In this document: positions 1 through 7,262 of the stretch, one piece after another
Layout of the letters: the number at the start of each line of letters is the position of its first letter
How positions within the stretch are numbered: position 1 is the first letter of the stretch
Source of the DNA: Chloroflexota bacterium
GTDB lineage: Bacteria > Chloroflexota > Limnocylindria > Limnocylindrales > CSP1-4
DNA: 39,895 bases
NCBI GenBank assembly: GCA_025351245.1
Contig: JANXWH010000055.1
Span: 1 to 39,895, forward strand
Direction: 5' to 3'
Position numbers and translations under genes: made by a program
The notes under the pieces: generated by a model
Databases searched by the model: none
Seen by the model: only the letters and a program-made list of their open reading frames with translations
Told to the model about the DNA's origin: nothing

Positions 1-38
1 GCCGGCGTCGGGCGATCCGGGTCGGCTGGGACGGTCAT
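1..38 (-). CDS. 5' end of an unidentified gene (partial, coupled)
   Basis: An ATG at 38-36 overlaps the TGA of the upstream FAD-linked oxidase (37-35) in an ATGA junction and opens a frame that runs off the window, giving only MTVPADPDRPTP. Tight overlaps of this type are common in this window, so a translationally coupled downstream gene is likely. Too little is visible to name it. Confidence 0.45.
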   Translation of the reverse strand, partial: MTVPADPDRPTP

Positions 39-1636
39 CGCGCGTCCGGCAGCAGGACGCCCGGATGCATGATGGCGGCCGGGTCGAAGCGCCGGGCGAG
101 GTCCCCCAGGGCCGCCATGCCCAGCTCTCCCTTCTCGGCGGCGAGGTAGGCCGCGTGGTCGCTCCCGACTCCGTGCTGGTGGCTGATCGTGCCGCCCAGC
201 CGAACGATGGCCTCCGATGCCGTGGCCTTGAGCCGGCGCCATCGCTCCAGCGTCACGTCGGGGTCGTCGGCAAGGCGGAAGACGAACGTCGTGTAGAGGC
301 TGCTCCCGGTCGGGTAGACGTGGGACAGGTGGGTGAAGGCGTGGACCCGCTCGCCCTCGTCGGCAAGGCCGCGCCGAATCGCCGGCGCGAGCGAAGCCGC
401 CATGGCCGGGACGCGGTCCCAGGCGACCGCCGTCTCGAGCGTGTCGATCCCATAGCCGGCACTCCACAGCGTGTTGCGCAGGTACGGCGTCCGGAAGCGG
501 CCCTTGTGCCACTGGCGCCCGAACATCGACGGCGCCCTGACCGCTCCGAACGCGCGGGCGATCCCCAGCACCTCTACGTAGGTTGCGGCCGTCACCCGCC
601 GCCGCCCGACCAGGCCCAGGAGCACCATGCAGCGGCCCGGGCCGGCGCCGCGTGCGGTGAGGTACCGGCGCAGGGCGGTCAGCGTCCGCTGGTGGCCGGC
701 CATGGCGAGGTTCGTCCACGTCTCGGCGGGCGTGGAGGTGCGCACCATCGCGAGCGGGAGCCGCGCCCGCGCGAGCGCCCGGGTGAACGCGAGCGCCCGC
801 TCCCAGTCGGGCAGGAAGAGTGTCGGGAAGGCCTCCACCTCGGGGAGCGGCGCGACGCGCAGGACGGCATCGGTGAGGATCCCGAACCGCCCTTCGCTGC
901 CCAGGATCGCCTGGCGCAGGTCCGGACCGGCGGCCGAGGCCGGGTGCGGCGGCATCCCCAGGGTCCCGGCCGGCGACTCCACGGTCCCGCCGGCGAAGAG
1001 CGTCTCGATCCGCCCGTAGCCCGCCGATTGCTGGCCCGCGCTTCGCGCCGCCACCCAGCCGCCGACCGTGGAGAGCTCCCAGCTCTGCGGATAGTGCCCA
1101 AGGGTCAGGTTCCGCGCGCGCAGGGCGGCTTCGACGTCCGGCCCGATCGTGCCAGCCCCGAACGTCGCCAGCAGGCTCGCCTCGTCGAGGACCCGCAGCC
1201 CCGCCAGGTGCGCCATCGAGATGGTCAGCCACGGCGAACCGTCGGTCGCGGGCGTCACTCCGCCGACGACGCTCGTGCCACCCCCGTATGGAACCACCCG
1301 GGCACCCACGGCCGCGGCCCACGCCAGCAGCTCGCGGACCTCGACCCCGTCATTCGGGAAGGCGATCCCATCCGGAACCGCGCCCAGCCGTCCCGTGCGG
1401 AGCGCCACCCAGTCCGGGAGGCTCTGGCCCCGCGCGTGGCGGACCCGCGTCTCCGGGTCGTCCACGACGAGGCGGTGGCGGGGGAGGCGGCTCGCCGGAA
1501 CTCCGGCGAGCACGTCGGCCAGGATCGCGTCGCGCCGAGGCGTGGCCGGCCCGACCACGCGCTCGATCGCGTCGGCCCCGCCGGCCGGGAGCTCGTCGCT
1601 GATCGACTCGTCGCCCCAGCCGTTCCAGCGTCGCAT
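35..1636 (-). CDS. FAD-linked oxidase, alkyldihydroxyacetonephosphate-synthase-like
   Basis: 533-residue flavoprotein of the PCMH/VAO family. The N-terminal half has the FAD-binding segment PYGGGTSVVGG and, further on, a segment ending in GSEGRFGILTDAVLRV, which contact the flavin pyrophosphate and ring. The C-terminal cap ends with SHQHGVGSDH and FDPAAIMHPGVLLPD, the layout seen in alkyl-DHAP synthase, glycolate oxidase GlcD and D-lactate dehydrogenases. The His-x-His-Gly near the C-terminus matches the active-site His cluster of AGPS-type enzymes best. The frame is open 100 codons further upstream, but that extension is low-complexity and Arg-rich, so I place the start at the ATG giving MRRWNGWGDE. 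The true substrate (an acyl-DHAP for ether lipids or a 2-hydroxy acid) cannot be decided. Its stop overlaps the start of the next gene. Confidence 0.85.
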   Translation of the reverse strand: MRRWNGWGDESISDELPAGGADAIERVVGPATPRRDAILADVLAGVPASRLPRHRLVVDDPETRVRHARGQSLPDWVALRTGRLGAVPDGIAFPNDGVEVRELLAWAAAVGARVVPYGGGTSVVGGVTPATDGSPWLTISMAHLAGLRVLDEASLLATFGAGTIGPDVEAALRARNLTLGHYPQSWELSTVGGWVAARSAGQQSAGYGRIETLFAGGTVESPAGTLGMPPHPASAAGPDLRQAILGSEGRFGILTDAVLRVAPLPEVEAFPTLFLPDWERALAFTRALARARLPLAMVRTSTPAETWTNLAMAGHQRTLTALRRYLTARGAGPGRCMVLLGLVGRRRVTAATYVEVLGIARAFGAVRAPSMFGRQWHKGRFRTPYLRNTLWSAGYGIDTLETAVAWDRVPAMAASLAPAIRRGLADEGERVHAFTHLSHVYPTGSSLYTTFVFRLADDPDVTLERWRRLKATASEAIVRLGGTISHQHGVGSDHAAYLAAEKGELGMAALGDLARRFDPAAIMHPGVLLPDAR

Positions 1637-1801
1637 GGGGAGATGATGCGCTCCCGCGCCTCGGCCCGTCGCGTCGCGTCGGCTCCGATGCTGCCAGTAA
1701 CGTGCGATGCTGCGCGGAGGGTGCGCCGTCCGCGACGATCGCCACACCTCGACAAGGGCCCGCCGGAGGATCCGCTGGAGCGTGGGTTTCGCGCGCGCGG
1801 G

Positions 1802-1831
1802 TTGGCAGCGAAGGCGCCCGCCCCGTACACT
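1802..1831 (+). promoter_or_regulatory. Sigma70-type promoter of the 23-codon gene
   Basis: TTGGCA (1802-1807) and TACACT (1826-1831) are separated by 18 bases. The expected transcription start, about 1838, falls on the Shine-Dalgarno AAGGAGG (1838-1844), so the mRNA leader would be only about 13 nt. The -35 matches consensus in 5 of 6 positions and the -10 in 4 of 6. Confidence 0.55.
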
Positions 1832-1850
1832 CCCTGCAAGGAGGAACCAC

Positions 1851-1922
1851 ATGGGCGACAAGACACCAAAGCGTCCGCCGAAGCCGAAGAAGCCGAAGAC
1901 GCCGACGGCCGCCACCCGCTGA
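1851..1922 (+). CDS. 23-residue basic Pro/Lys-rich small protein
   Basis: A very short ORF starting MGDKTPKRPPKPKKPKTPTA. A perfect AAGGAGG (1838-1844) lies six bases before the ATG, a promoter lies directly upstream and a hairpin follows 25 bases after the stop. The peptide has 7 Lys and 7 Pro among 23 residues and no hydrophobic segment, so it should be cytosolic, extended and strongly cationic; binding to RNA, DNA or the ribosome is conceivable but not shown. No domain is recognised. The regular PK and KP spacing and the strong expression signals make it unlikely to be chance. It is divergent from the FAD-linked oxidase and converges on pyrE. Confidence 0.7.
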   Translation: MGDKTPKRPPKPKKPKTPTAATR

Positions 1923-1946
1923 ACCCGGCACTCCACGACGTCGGGG

Positions 1947-1968
1947 CGCGGCCGATCGGTCGGCCGCG
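1947..1968 (+). terminator. Hairpin terminator after the small gene
   Basis: CGCGGCCGA-TCGG-TCGGCCGCG is a perfect 9-bp stem with a 4-base loop, followed by TTGCCGGCTTTC on the plus strand. The T-rich tail is imperfect. It separates the small gene from the convergent pyrE. Confidence 0.5.
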
Positions 1969-2004
1969 TTGCCGGCTTTCGTCAGGCGCCCGCGACAGCG
2001 GCGG

Positions 2005-2682
2005 TCATGCGCCCGCGGCGCCCGTGCTCCCCGGCGCGTGGAGCGGCGCGCCCGCGGCGCAGCCCGGGCAGGTCTCCGGCCCTGGGTCGAAGGTCGGGAT
2101 CTCGAGCTGCCAGAGGCCCTGGACCGGGTAGCGGCGCTCCGTCGTCGGGGAGACCAGGACCGCTGTCCCACCCGAGCGGTCGGCCAGCACGAAGCAGGCC
2201 ACGATCTCCCCGCCGGCCGCCTCCACGGGCGGCAGCATCGCGAGCAGCGAGCCGCCAGTGGTCAGGATGTCGTCCACCAGCAGGACCCGCTCGCCGGGCT
2301 CGATCCGGAACCCGCGCCGGAACTCACGGCGGGTCGCCCCATCGGGGCCCCGGACCTCCTCGGCGAAGATACCGCGAACCCCGAGCTGGCGCGCCGTCTC
2401 GAACGCCAGCACGATCCCGCCGGTCGTTGGACCGGCGACGACGTCCACCATCGGCCGGCCCTCCGTCCCGCGGGCCGCGGCGGCCCAGAACGAGCAGAGC
2501 TCGCTGGTCACGGCCGGGTCCTGGAGGAGCAGGAACTTTTCCAGGTAGCGCTCGCTGTGGCGGCCGGACTTGAGGAGGAAGTGGCCTTCCTTCAGGGCGC
2601 CGGCGCGCTGGAAGAGGGACTCCGTGCGGGCGCCCATCGCGGCGCGCGCTGCTGCGTCAAGGGCGGGGCGGATCGTGGTCAT
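2005..2682 (-). CDS. pyrE: Orotate phosphoribosyltransferase
   Basis: 225 residues. Transfers the phosphoribosyl group of PRPP to orotate, giving orotidine 5'-phosphate, the fifth step of UMP synthesis. The PRPP-binding motif VLLVDDILTTGGS is intact, and the N-terminal half has the typical GHFLLKSGRHSERYLEKF substrate segment. The C-terminus carries about 20 extra residues with a CPGC pair and a low-complexity Pro/Gly/Ala tail; a CxxC here is unusual for PyrE. The ATG has no Shine-Dalgarno but sits six bases after TAGAAT, so the mRNA may be leaderless. It follows pyrK-pyrD-DUF1294 on the same strand. Confidence 0.93.
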   Translation of the reverse strand: MTTIRPALDAAARAAMGARTESLFQRAGALKEGHFLLKSGRHSERYLEKFLLLQDPAVTSELCSFWAAAARGTEGRPMVDVVAGPTTGGIVLAFETARQLGVRGIFAEEVRGPDGATRREFRRGFRIEPGERVLLVDDILTTGGSLLAMLPPVEAAGGEIVACFVLADRSGGTAVLVSPTTERRYPVQGLWQLEIPTFDPGPETCPGCAAGAPLHAPGSTGAAGA

Positions 2683-2688
2683 GTCCGG

Positions 2689-2694
2689 ATTCTA
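2689..2694 (-). promoter_or_regulatory. -10 element (TAGAAT) of a probable leaderless pyrE transcript
   Basis: TAGAAT on the minus strand differs from TATAAT at one position and ends six bases before the pyrE ATG, which puts the expected transcription start on or next to the A of the start codon. No convincing -35 box or Shine-Dalgarno is present. Confidence 0.4.
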
Positions 2695-2770
2695 CGGGCC
2701 GCGGCAGGGCGCCATGGGCCGGCATCCGCGCAGCACCGGCATCTGCGGAAGGTCGGCTGGGACCCGCGCG

Positions 2771-3043
2771 TCAGGAGACGAGCAGCCAGAGCAGGAGCCC
2801 GACCCAGAGCACGGTCGCGACCGATTGCACGATCCAGAAGCTGCGGTGCTGCGTCTTGTGGCGCATCCCGAAGAACACGAGCCAGGCGCCGCCCACGCCG
2901 CCGAGGAAGCAGAGCAGCCAGAGCGTCCGCTCGCGGATCCGGCGCCCGCCGCGCCGCGCGGCGACCTTGTCGAGCGCGTACGCCACGCCGGTCACGAGGT
3001 TGATGGCGATGAGCCAGGACAGCAGGGCGGGGACGAGCTGCAC
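2771..3043 (-). CDS. DUF1294-family small membrane protein
   Basis: 90 residues with hydrophobic segments near residues 4-24, 41-58 and 69-89 and an Arg-rich loop (AARRGGRRIRERT) that matches the DUF1294 pattern, including the following LLCFLGGVGGAW and FFGMRHKTQHRSF. The start is GTG with GAGG five bases upstream. The function of DUF1294 is unknown; in some proteins it is fused to a cold-shock domain, but not here. It lies 33 bases after pyrD and before pyrE, so it may be co-transcribed with pyr genes without having a pyrimidine role. Confidence 0.8.
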   Translation of the reverse strand: MQLVPALLSWLIAINLVTGVAYALDKVAARRGGRRIRERTLWLLCFLGGVGGAWLVFFGMRHKTQHRSFWIVQSVATVLWVGLLLWLLVS

Positions 3044-3076
3044 GTGGACCTCGTGGACAGATGCGCCGGCGTGCCG

Positions 3077-4246
3077 CTACGGCCGGTACTCGACGCCCTT
3101 CGCGGAGGCTGCGTTCGGCCGCGTTGGCAGCGCCGTCCCGATCAGCGGCCCGTACGAGGCGAGGCCCCGGCGGCCGCATTCCGCCGCCAGCTGATCCACC
3201 AATCGCACGGGCAGCGTCGGGTCCGCGAAAATCGCCGTCCCCACCTGGACCGCGACCGCGCCGGCCGCCAGGTAGTCCAGGACGTCGTCGAGCCCCGTCA
3301 CCCCGCCGATCGCGATGACGGGGATGCCCACGACCTGCGCCACCTCGTAGACGATCCGAAGCGCCACCGGCTTGATCGCCGGGCCGGACAGCCCGCCGTA
3401 CGTGTTGCCGAGGAACGGGCCCGTCCGGTCCGCGCGGAGCGCCATCCCGGAGAGCGTGTTGACCGCCGAGAGCGCATCGGCCCCGGCGGCGGCGATTGCC
3501 GCCGCGATCGGCCGGATGTCGGCGACGTTGGGCGAGAGCTTGACGATGAGCGGCAGCTCCGTGGCGCGCCGGACCGCGCGCGTCACGGCCGCCGCGGCTT
3601 CCTGGTCGATCGCGAACTGGAGCCCGCCCTTCCCGACGTTCGGGCAGCTGATGTTCAGCTCCACGCCGGCAATCCCCGGCACGAGGTCGAGCTTCCGGAC
3701 CACGCCCACGTAATCCTCGATCGACTCTCCGGCGACGTTCACGATCACGGGAACCTTCCAGCCTGCCCACTGCGATGCGTACCGCTCCAGCACCGCGTCG
3801 ACGCCGGGGTTCTGCAGGCCGATTGAGTTGAGCATCCCGCCCGGCGTCTCCGTGACGCGCGGCGGGCGATTTCCCTGGCGTGGCCGCAGCGTGGTTCCCT
3901 TGCAGCAGATCGCCCCGATCCGCTGGATGTCGACCACGTCGGCGTATTCCACCCCGTAGCCGAACGTCCCCGACGCGACGAGGATCGGGTTGCGCAGGAC
4001 CAGGCCGCGCCCGAGGTCCACCGAGAGATCCACGGTGGATCGGGCGGGTCCCGCGACCGGCGGGCCGACCGGTCGGGCGGCGGGCGACGCCGGACCCGGC
4101 GGGGGCGCCGGCCTCGGCTCCACGATCGCGCTCCGGATCGTGCGGACGGTGGGCGTCCGGCGTGTCTTCGGCGCGGGACCGCTCGTCGCGCCCCGCGACG
4201 GCGGCACGGCCTTGCCGTAGGTCACGACCCGCTTCTTCGCCCTCAT
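3077..4246 (-). CDS. pyrD: Dihydroorotate dehydrogenase, class 1B catalytic subunit
   Basis: 389 residues. Oxidises dihydroorotate to orotate with FMN. Class 1B is shown by the catalytic cysteine in NISCPNVGKGG and by the adjacent PyrK partner. Further motifs are LRNPILVASGTFGYG, the NTLSG segment and VGIPVIAIGGVTG (phosphate and FMN binding). The ATG overlaps the pyrK stop as ATGA, fixing the start. Residues 1-70 form an extension rich in Pro, Ala, Arg and Lys that is absent from ordinary PyrD (about 305 residues); the recognisable barrel begins near residue 71. Downstream comes DUF1294, then pyrE. Confidence 0.93.
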   Translation of the reverse strand: MRAKKRVVTYGKAVPPSRGATSGPAPKTRRTPTVRTIRSAIVEPRPAPPPGPASPAARPVGPPVAGPARSTVDLSVDLGRGLVLRNPILVASGTFGYGVEYADVVDIQRIGAICCKGTTLRPRQGNRPPRVTETPGGMLNSIGLQNPGVDAVLERYASQWAGWKVPVIVNVAGESIEDYVGVVRKLDLVPGIAGVELNISCPNVGKGGLQFAIDQEAAAAVTRAVRRATELPLIVKLSPNVADIRPIAAAIAAAGADALSAVNTLSGMALRADRTGPFLGNTYGGLSGPAIKPVALRIVYEVAQVVGIPVIAIGGVTGLDDVLDYLAAGAVAVQVGTAIFADPTLPVRLVDQLAAECGRRGLASYGPLIGTALPTRPNAASAKGVEYRP

Positions 4247-5121
4247 CGCTTGTGCGTCCCCGCCCCGGCCGTCGCCTCCCAGTCGATCTCGTCGAAGGCG
4301 AAGACCGGGCCCTCGCGGCAGACGCGCTGCGGTCCGTTGACGCCCCAGATCACGCAACCCAGGCAGGCGCCCACCGCGCAGCCCATGTTCTGCTCCATCG
4401 CGACCTGCAGAAAGGCCTTCTTCCGGGCCGCCGGCGACCCGAGCGGGACCGGCCTGCCGCCGCCTCGCTTGCGCCCGAGCGTCGCGACGCCAAGGCGGCC
4501 CTTCCGCCCGGCGACCAGGCCTGCCAGGGTCCGGAGCATCGGCAGCGGGCCGCAGGCAAAGGCCTGGTCCGCCCACGCCTCGTAGTCGAGGACGAGATCG
4601 GTGACGAACCCGCGGTGGCCCACCGACCCGTCGTCCGTCGCGACCAGGTATTCCACCTCGTCCGGAAGGAGCGACGAGGGATAGACCTCGGACGCGTCGC
4701 GGCAGCCGTAGAGGAGGACCACCTGCCGACCGTCGCGGAGCGCCTCGTCGACGAGCAACCGGAGGTCGGCGATCCCCAGCCCGCCGGCCACCAGCAGGAG
4801 GTGCCGGCTCCGCGAATCCACCTGGAACCCCTGACCCAGCGGGCCCAGCATGTCGATCCTTTCGCCCGGCCGCAGGCGTGTCAGCCAGGCGGTCCCGCGG
4901 CCGACTTCCCGGAAGTGCAGCGAGATCGCGCCGGTCGCGGGGTCTGCGGTGTTGATCGTGAACGGCCGGCGCAGGACGAGCCCTGAGCAGTCACCGGTCC
5001 GGACATGCACGAACTGCCCGGCCCGGGCGCTCACCGCCAGCGCCGGGGCGTGGTACTGCTGGAGCCACTGGCCCGGCAGGACCTGCCGGCTTTCCTGGAG
5101 TTCGGCGTCGACGAGCTGCAT
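4243..5121 (-). CDS. pyrK: Dihydroorotate dehydrogenase electron-transfer subunit
   Basis: 292-residue FAD/2Fe-2S subunit that passes electrons from PyrD to NAD+. The FAD-binding part has LVLRRPFTIN, the NAD-binding part LLLVAGGLGIADLRLL and AFACGPLPML, and the C-terminus the 2Fe-2S ligands in NMGCAVGACLGC followed by RVC. About 20 residues between the pyridine-nucleotide domain and the cluster (RKGRLGVATLGRKRGGG region) are Arg/Gly-rich and longer than usual. There is no clear Shine-Dalgarno at the ATG. It is translationally coupled to pyrD by ATGA and forms the start of the second pyr group. Confidence 0.92.
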   Translation of the reverse strand: MQLVDAELQESRQVLPGQWLQQYHAPALAVSARAGQFVHVRTGDCSGLVLRRPFTINTADPATGAISLHFREVGRGTAWLTRLRPGERIDMLGPLGQGFQVDSRSRHLLLVAGGLGIADLRLLVDEALRDGRQVVLLYGCRDASEVYPSSLLPDEVEYLVATDDGSVGHRGFVTDLVLDYEAWADQAFACGPLPMLRTLAGLVAGRKGRLGVATLGRKRGGGRPVPLGSPAARKKAFLQVAMEQNMGCAVGACLGCVIWGVNGPQRVCREGPVFAFDEIDWEATAGAGTHKR

Positions 5122-5189
5122 ACGGCGTGTTCGGTGATGACAGCGTGCGACAGGCCAGGCGAGGACGGCTTCCGTCGCGTTCCTGGCGG

Positions 5190-6113
5190 CTAGCGGTCCG
5201 CCCCCGGGCGGGCCTCGGCGGCGGCGTTCGAATTGTCGTCGTCGTCATCGTCGGATTCGTCGTCCTCGTCGGACTCGTCGTCCTCGTCCATCTCGGGCGC
5301 GACGACCGGGTAGGCCTCCGCGATTGCATCCGCGATGTCGCCAAAGACGTCCGTCGGGTCGTAGAACTCCACCAGCTCCTCGGGCGTCGTGAGCTTGCGC
5401 CACGCACCCTCGTCGCCCTCCGGCTCCACCTCGGCCTGGATCTGGCCGGAGCGGGCCAGCGAGAGCCGCTCGTCGTCGTCGTCGATGACGATCAGGTCGC
5501 CCACCTGCTCGGCAAGGCCGCTCGCCGCCTGCTGGAACTGCTCGATCAGGCGGGCCTCGGACAGCTGGCTCCGCTCCTGGAACGTGAGCGCGAGGTCGTA
5601 GAGCTTGTGCGCGGCCGACGTCTCGTCGTCGGCGTCGAGCGGCTGGCCGGCCGCCCAATCGTCGGCGGCGGCGGCGTACGCGACGTCGGCCTCCGGCGAG
5701 ACCGTCTCTTCGGGTCCGATCCCGGCGACGTTGAGGAGATCATCGGCGGCGGTCGGCTCCGGCTCCAGGCCAGCGGCTTCGCGCGCGGCCTCGGCGAATG
5801 CCGCGTAGATGTCGGCGGGGTTGTAGAGCTCCACCAGCTCCGCGGCGCTCTCGATCACCTCGGTCTCGCTGACCCACTCGTCGGTCACCTCGTCCTGAAA
5901 TCGTGTCCGGCTGCGGAACGAGAGATCGGGCGCGACGGAGAGGTAGTCGGGGTCGTCGTCGATCAGCGTCATGCCGCCGATCTCCTTGATCCGGGCGGCG
6001 TTCGCCTCCAGGAAACCCTGGAGCTGTTCGGCCGATCGGACCAGGAAATCGGAACGCTCGAGGGCGGCGTCGCGGGCGAGCTCGCCGAGCAGATCGGTGC
6101 GGTTCGCGTCCAT
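5190..6113 (-). CDS. Acidic protein with two diverged copies of a ~90-residue unit
   Basis: 307 residues, no known domain recognised. Residues about 19-113 and 180-268 align with each other: both begin with ERS, continue to a DD-rich turn (TLIDDDPDYLSVA versus IVIDDDDERLSLA) and end with matching segments (LVELYNPADIYAAFAEA versus LVEFYDPTDVFGDIADA). The linker is Ala/Asp/Glu-rich, and the tail from residue 275 is almost entirely Asp, Glu and Ser. The start is the ATG preceded by GAAGGAGG; the frame is open 23 codons upstream but that part is not needed. There is no signal peptide or TM segment, so it is probably cytosolic. It lies 52 bases after a small barrel protein and before pyrK. The function is unknown. 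Confidence 0.8.
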   Translation of the reverse strand: MDANRTDLLGELARDAALERSDFLVRSAEQLQGFLEANAARIKEIGGMTLIDDDPDYLSVAPDLSFRSRTRFQDEVTDEWVSETEVIESAAELVELYNPADIYAAFAEAAREAAGLEPEPTAADDLLNVAGIGPEETVSPEADVAYAAAADDWAAGQPLDADDETSAAHKLYDLALTFQERSQLSEARLIEQFQQAASGLAEQVGDLIVIDDDDERLSLARSGQIQAEVEPEGDEGAWRKLTTPEELVEFYDPTDVFGDIADAIAEAYPVVAPEMDEDDESDEDDESDDDDDDNSNAAAEARPGADR

Positions 6114-6165
6114 TGCTGGCGCCTCCTTCTCGATTCGATGTCCGGGTCGTCGTCGGCGCCCGGTG

Positions 6166-6492
6166 CTAGGGGTGGTATTCAAGGTCGGTGCCCATCCGCT
6201 CCCGGAGGAACATCGAGTGGTGCCGCTCGAAGATCCACTCGCCGGCCCGATGGCCGAGCGCGCGGGTGGCCTCGTCGGCCTCCAGCTTGTCGAGGGTGGC
6301 GTAGTCGGGCAGGTCCATGAGGATCACGTTGTCGAAGTCCCAGCCGTGGGCCACGTTGTACCAGCCCAGGAACCGGATGCCGAACTTCTCCTCGTACTCC
6401 CGAACCTGCCGCGGGAAGATCGTGCGCATGAAGAACTTGAAGAACGGGTCGCGCCCACGTCGGACCGAGAAGTAGGTCGCGAGCACCGGCAC
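6166..6492 (-). CDS. Small dimeric alpha/beta-barrel-like protein
   Basis: 108 residues. The pattern of a beta strand (MPVLATYFSVRRG), an aromatic-rich helix, then VILMDLPDYATLDKLEADEATRALGHRAGEWIFERH resembles the NIPSNAP/DUF-type ferredoxin-like fold whose members dimerise and often act in small-molecule oxidation or binding. No catalytic residue can be assigned. The start is GTG with AAGGAGGG ten bases upstream. It is followed closely by the duplicated acidic protein on the same strand. Confidence 0.7.
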   Translation of the reverse strand: MPVLATYFSVRRGRDPFFKFFMRTIFPRQVREYEEKFGIRFLGWYNVAHGWDFDNVILMDLPDYATLDKLEADEATRALGHRAGEWIFERHHSMFLRERMGTDLEYHP

Positions 6493-6575
6493 GGCGGTCA
6501 GCCCTCCTTCTCCGCCGGCCCTCCCGGCGGTTCGGGGACGCGAGCCCCCTGGTTGGTCGCCGTTCGCGGCGAACG

Positions 6576-7091
6576 CTATTCTCGCACGCCCTCCGACCCG
6601 GGCTCGATCGTCTGCGGCGCGGGGGGCTCCGTCGCGGCAGTCGCACCTCCGCGACCGACTTCATCGGCGGCCGGCACGCCGAGCAGCACGTCCTCCAGCT
6701 CGCCCACCGTCGGCGTGGCGCTCGCAAGCGGCCGGCGACGACCCGCGTCGCGGCGATCGGCCGCCACGAGCCGCAGCAGGAAGATCAGCGTCTGGCCCAC
6801 GAAGAGGAGCAGGCCCAGCGCCACGAAGAGGAGCGCCGCGAGGACCTCGAACGGCCAGTTCAGCGTGACGCCGATCGGGATGAGGACCAGAAAGAAGGCG
6901 AGGACAACAGCCTGGAACCAGAAGCAGCCAAGGCCCGGGCCGCGCGCGGCATCGAGCTCCTCCCCCTTGTAGGCGGGGCGACGGGCCGCGACGTCGGCGG
7001 AGCTCCGGCGATCGCCGGAGGGTGCCGCGGCTCCAGCGGGGTGGGATGGCTCGCGGTCAAGGGCAGTCGTGGGCGTCGCGTCGTCGGTCAC
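6576..7091 (-). CDS. Two-TM membrane protein of unknown function
   Basis: About 171 residues from a GTG start. The N-terminal 50 residues are disordered (Asp, Thr, Pro, Ala, Arg). Two hydrophobic helices follow (near residues 55-77 and 80-108), starting with GCFWFQAVVLAFF. The C-terminal tail is polar and acidic. The frame continues upstream for hundreds of codons only as the antisense shadow of the decarboxylase, so the start is uncertain. It is divergent from the decarboxylase across a region with tandem repeats. Confidence 0.65.
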   Translation of the reverse strand: MTDDATPTTALDREPSHPAGAAAPSGDRRSSADVAARRPAYKGEELDAARGPGLGCFWFQAVVLAFFLVLIPIGVTLNWPFEVLAALLFVALGLLLFVGQTLIFLLRLVAADRRDAGRRRPLASATPTVGELEDVLLGVPAADEVGRGGATAATEPPAPQTIEPGSEGVRE

Positions 7092-7130
7092 GGAGTCGGA
7101 TGTCCTCGGCGGCCCCGCGGGGCATTTCGA

Positions 7131-7166
7131 TTTCGTCGGCCTGACGAATTTCGTCGGCGTGACAAT
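7131..7166. repeat. Two tandem 18-bp repeats in a divergent promoter region
   Basis: TTTCGTCGGCCTGACGAA (7131-7148) is followed without gap by TTTCGTCGGCGTGACAAT (7149-7166), with 15 of 18 matches. The junction forms a 13-bp palindrome, GACGAA-T-TTCGTC (7143-7155). It sits between the divergent membrane-protein and decarboxylase genes and is a fair candidate for a regulator binding site; no regulator is adjacent. Confidence 0.5.
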
Positions 7167-7262
7167 ACGCCCGAACGATCCCGAGCGTCCGAGGACCCGG
7201 CAAGTGGCCCCCCGCACCGCGGTCAGACGGCACACGTGCGGCGTCCGGTACGATCTCCGGCG

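Noticed and set aside
65-3003. Long plus-strand frames opposite the FAD-linked oxidase and pyrE
   Set aside because: Arg/Pro/Gly-rich, no motifs, opposite clearly coding genes; typical of high-GC DNA.
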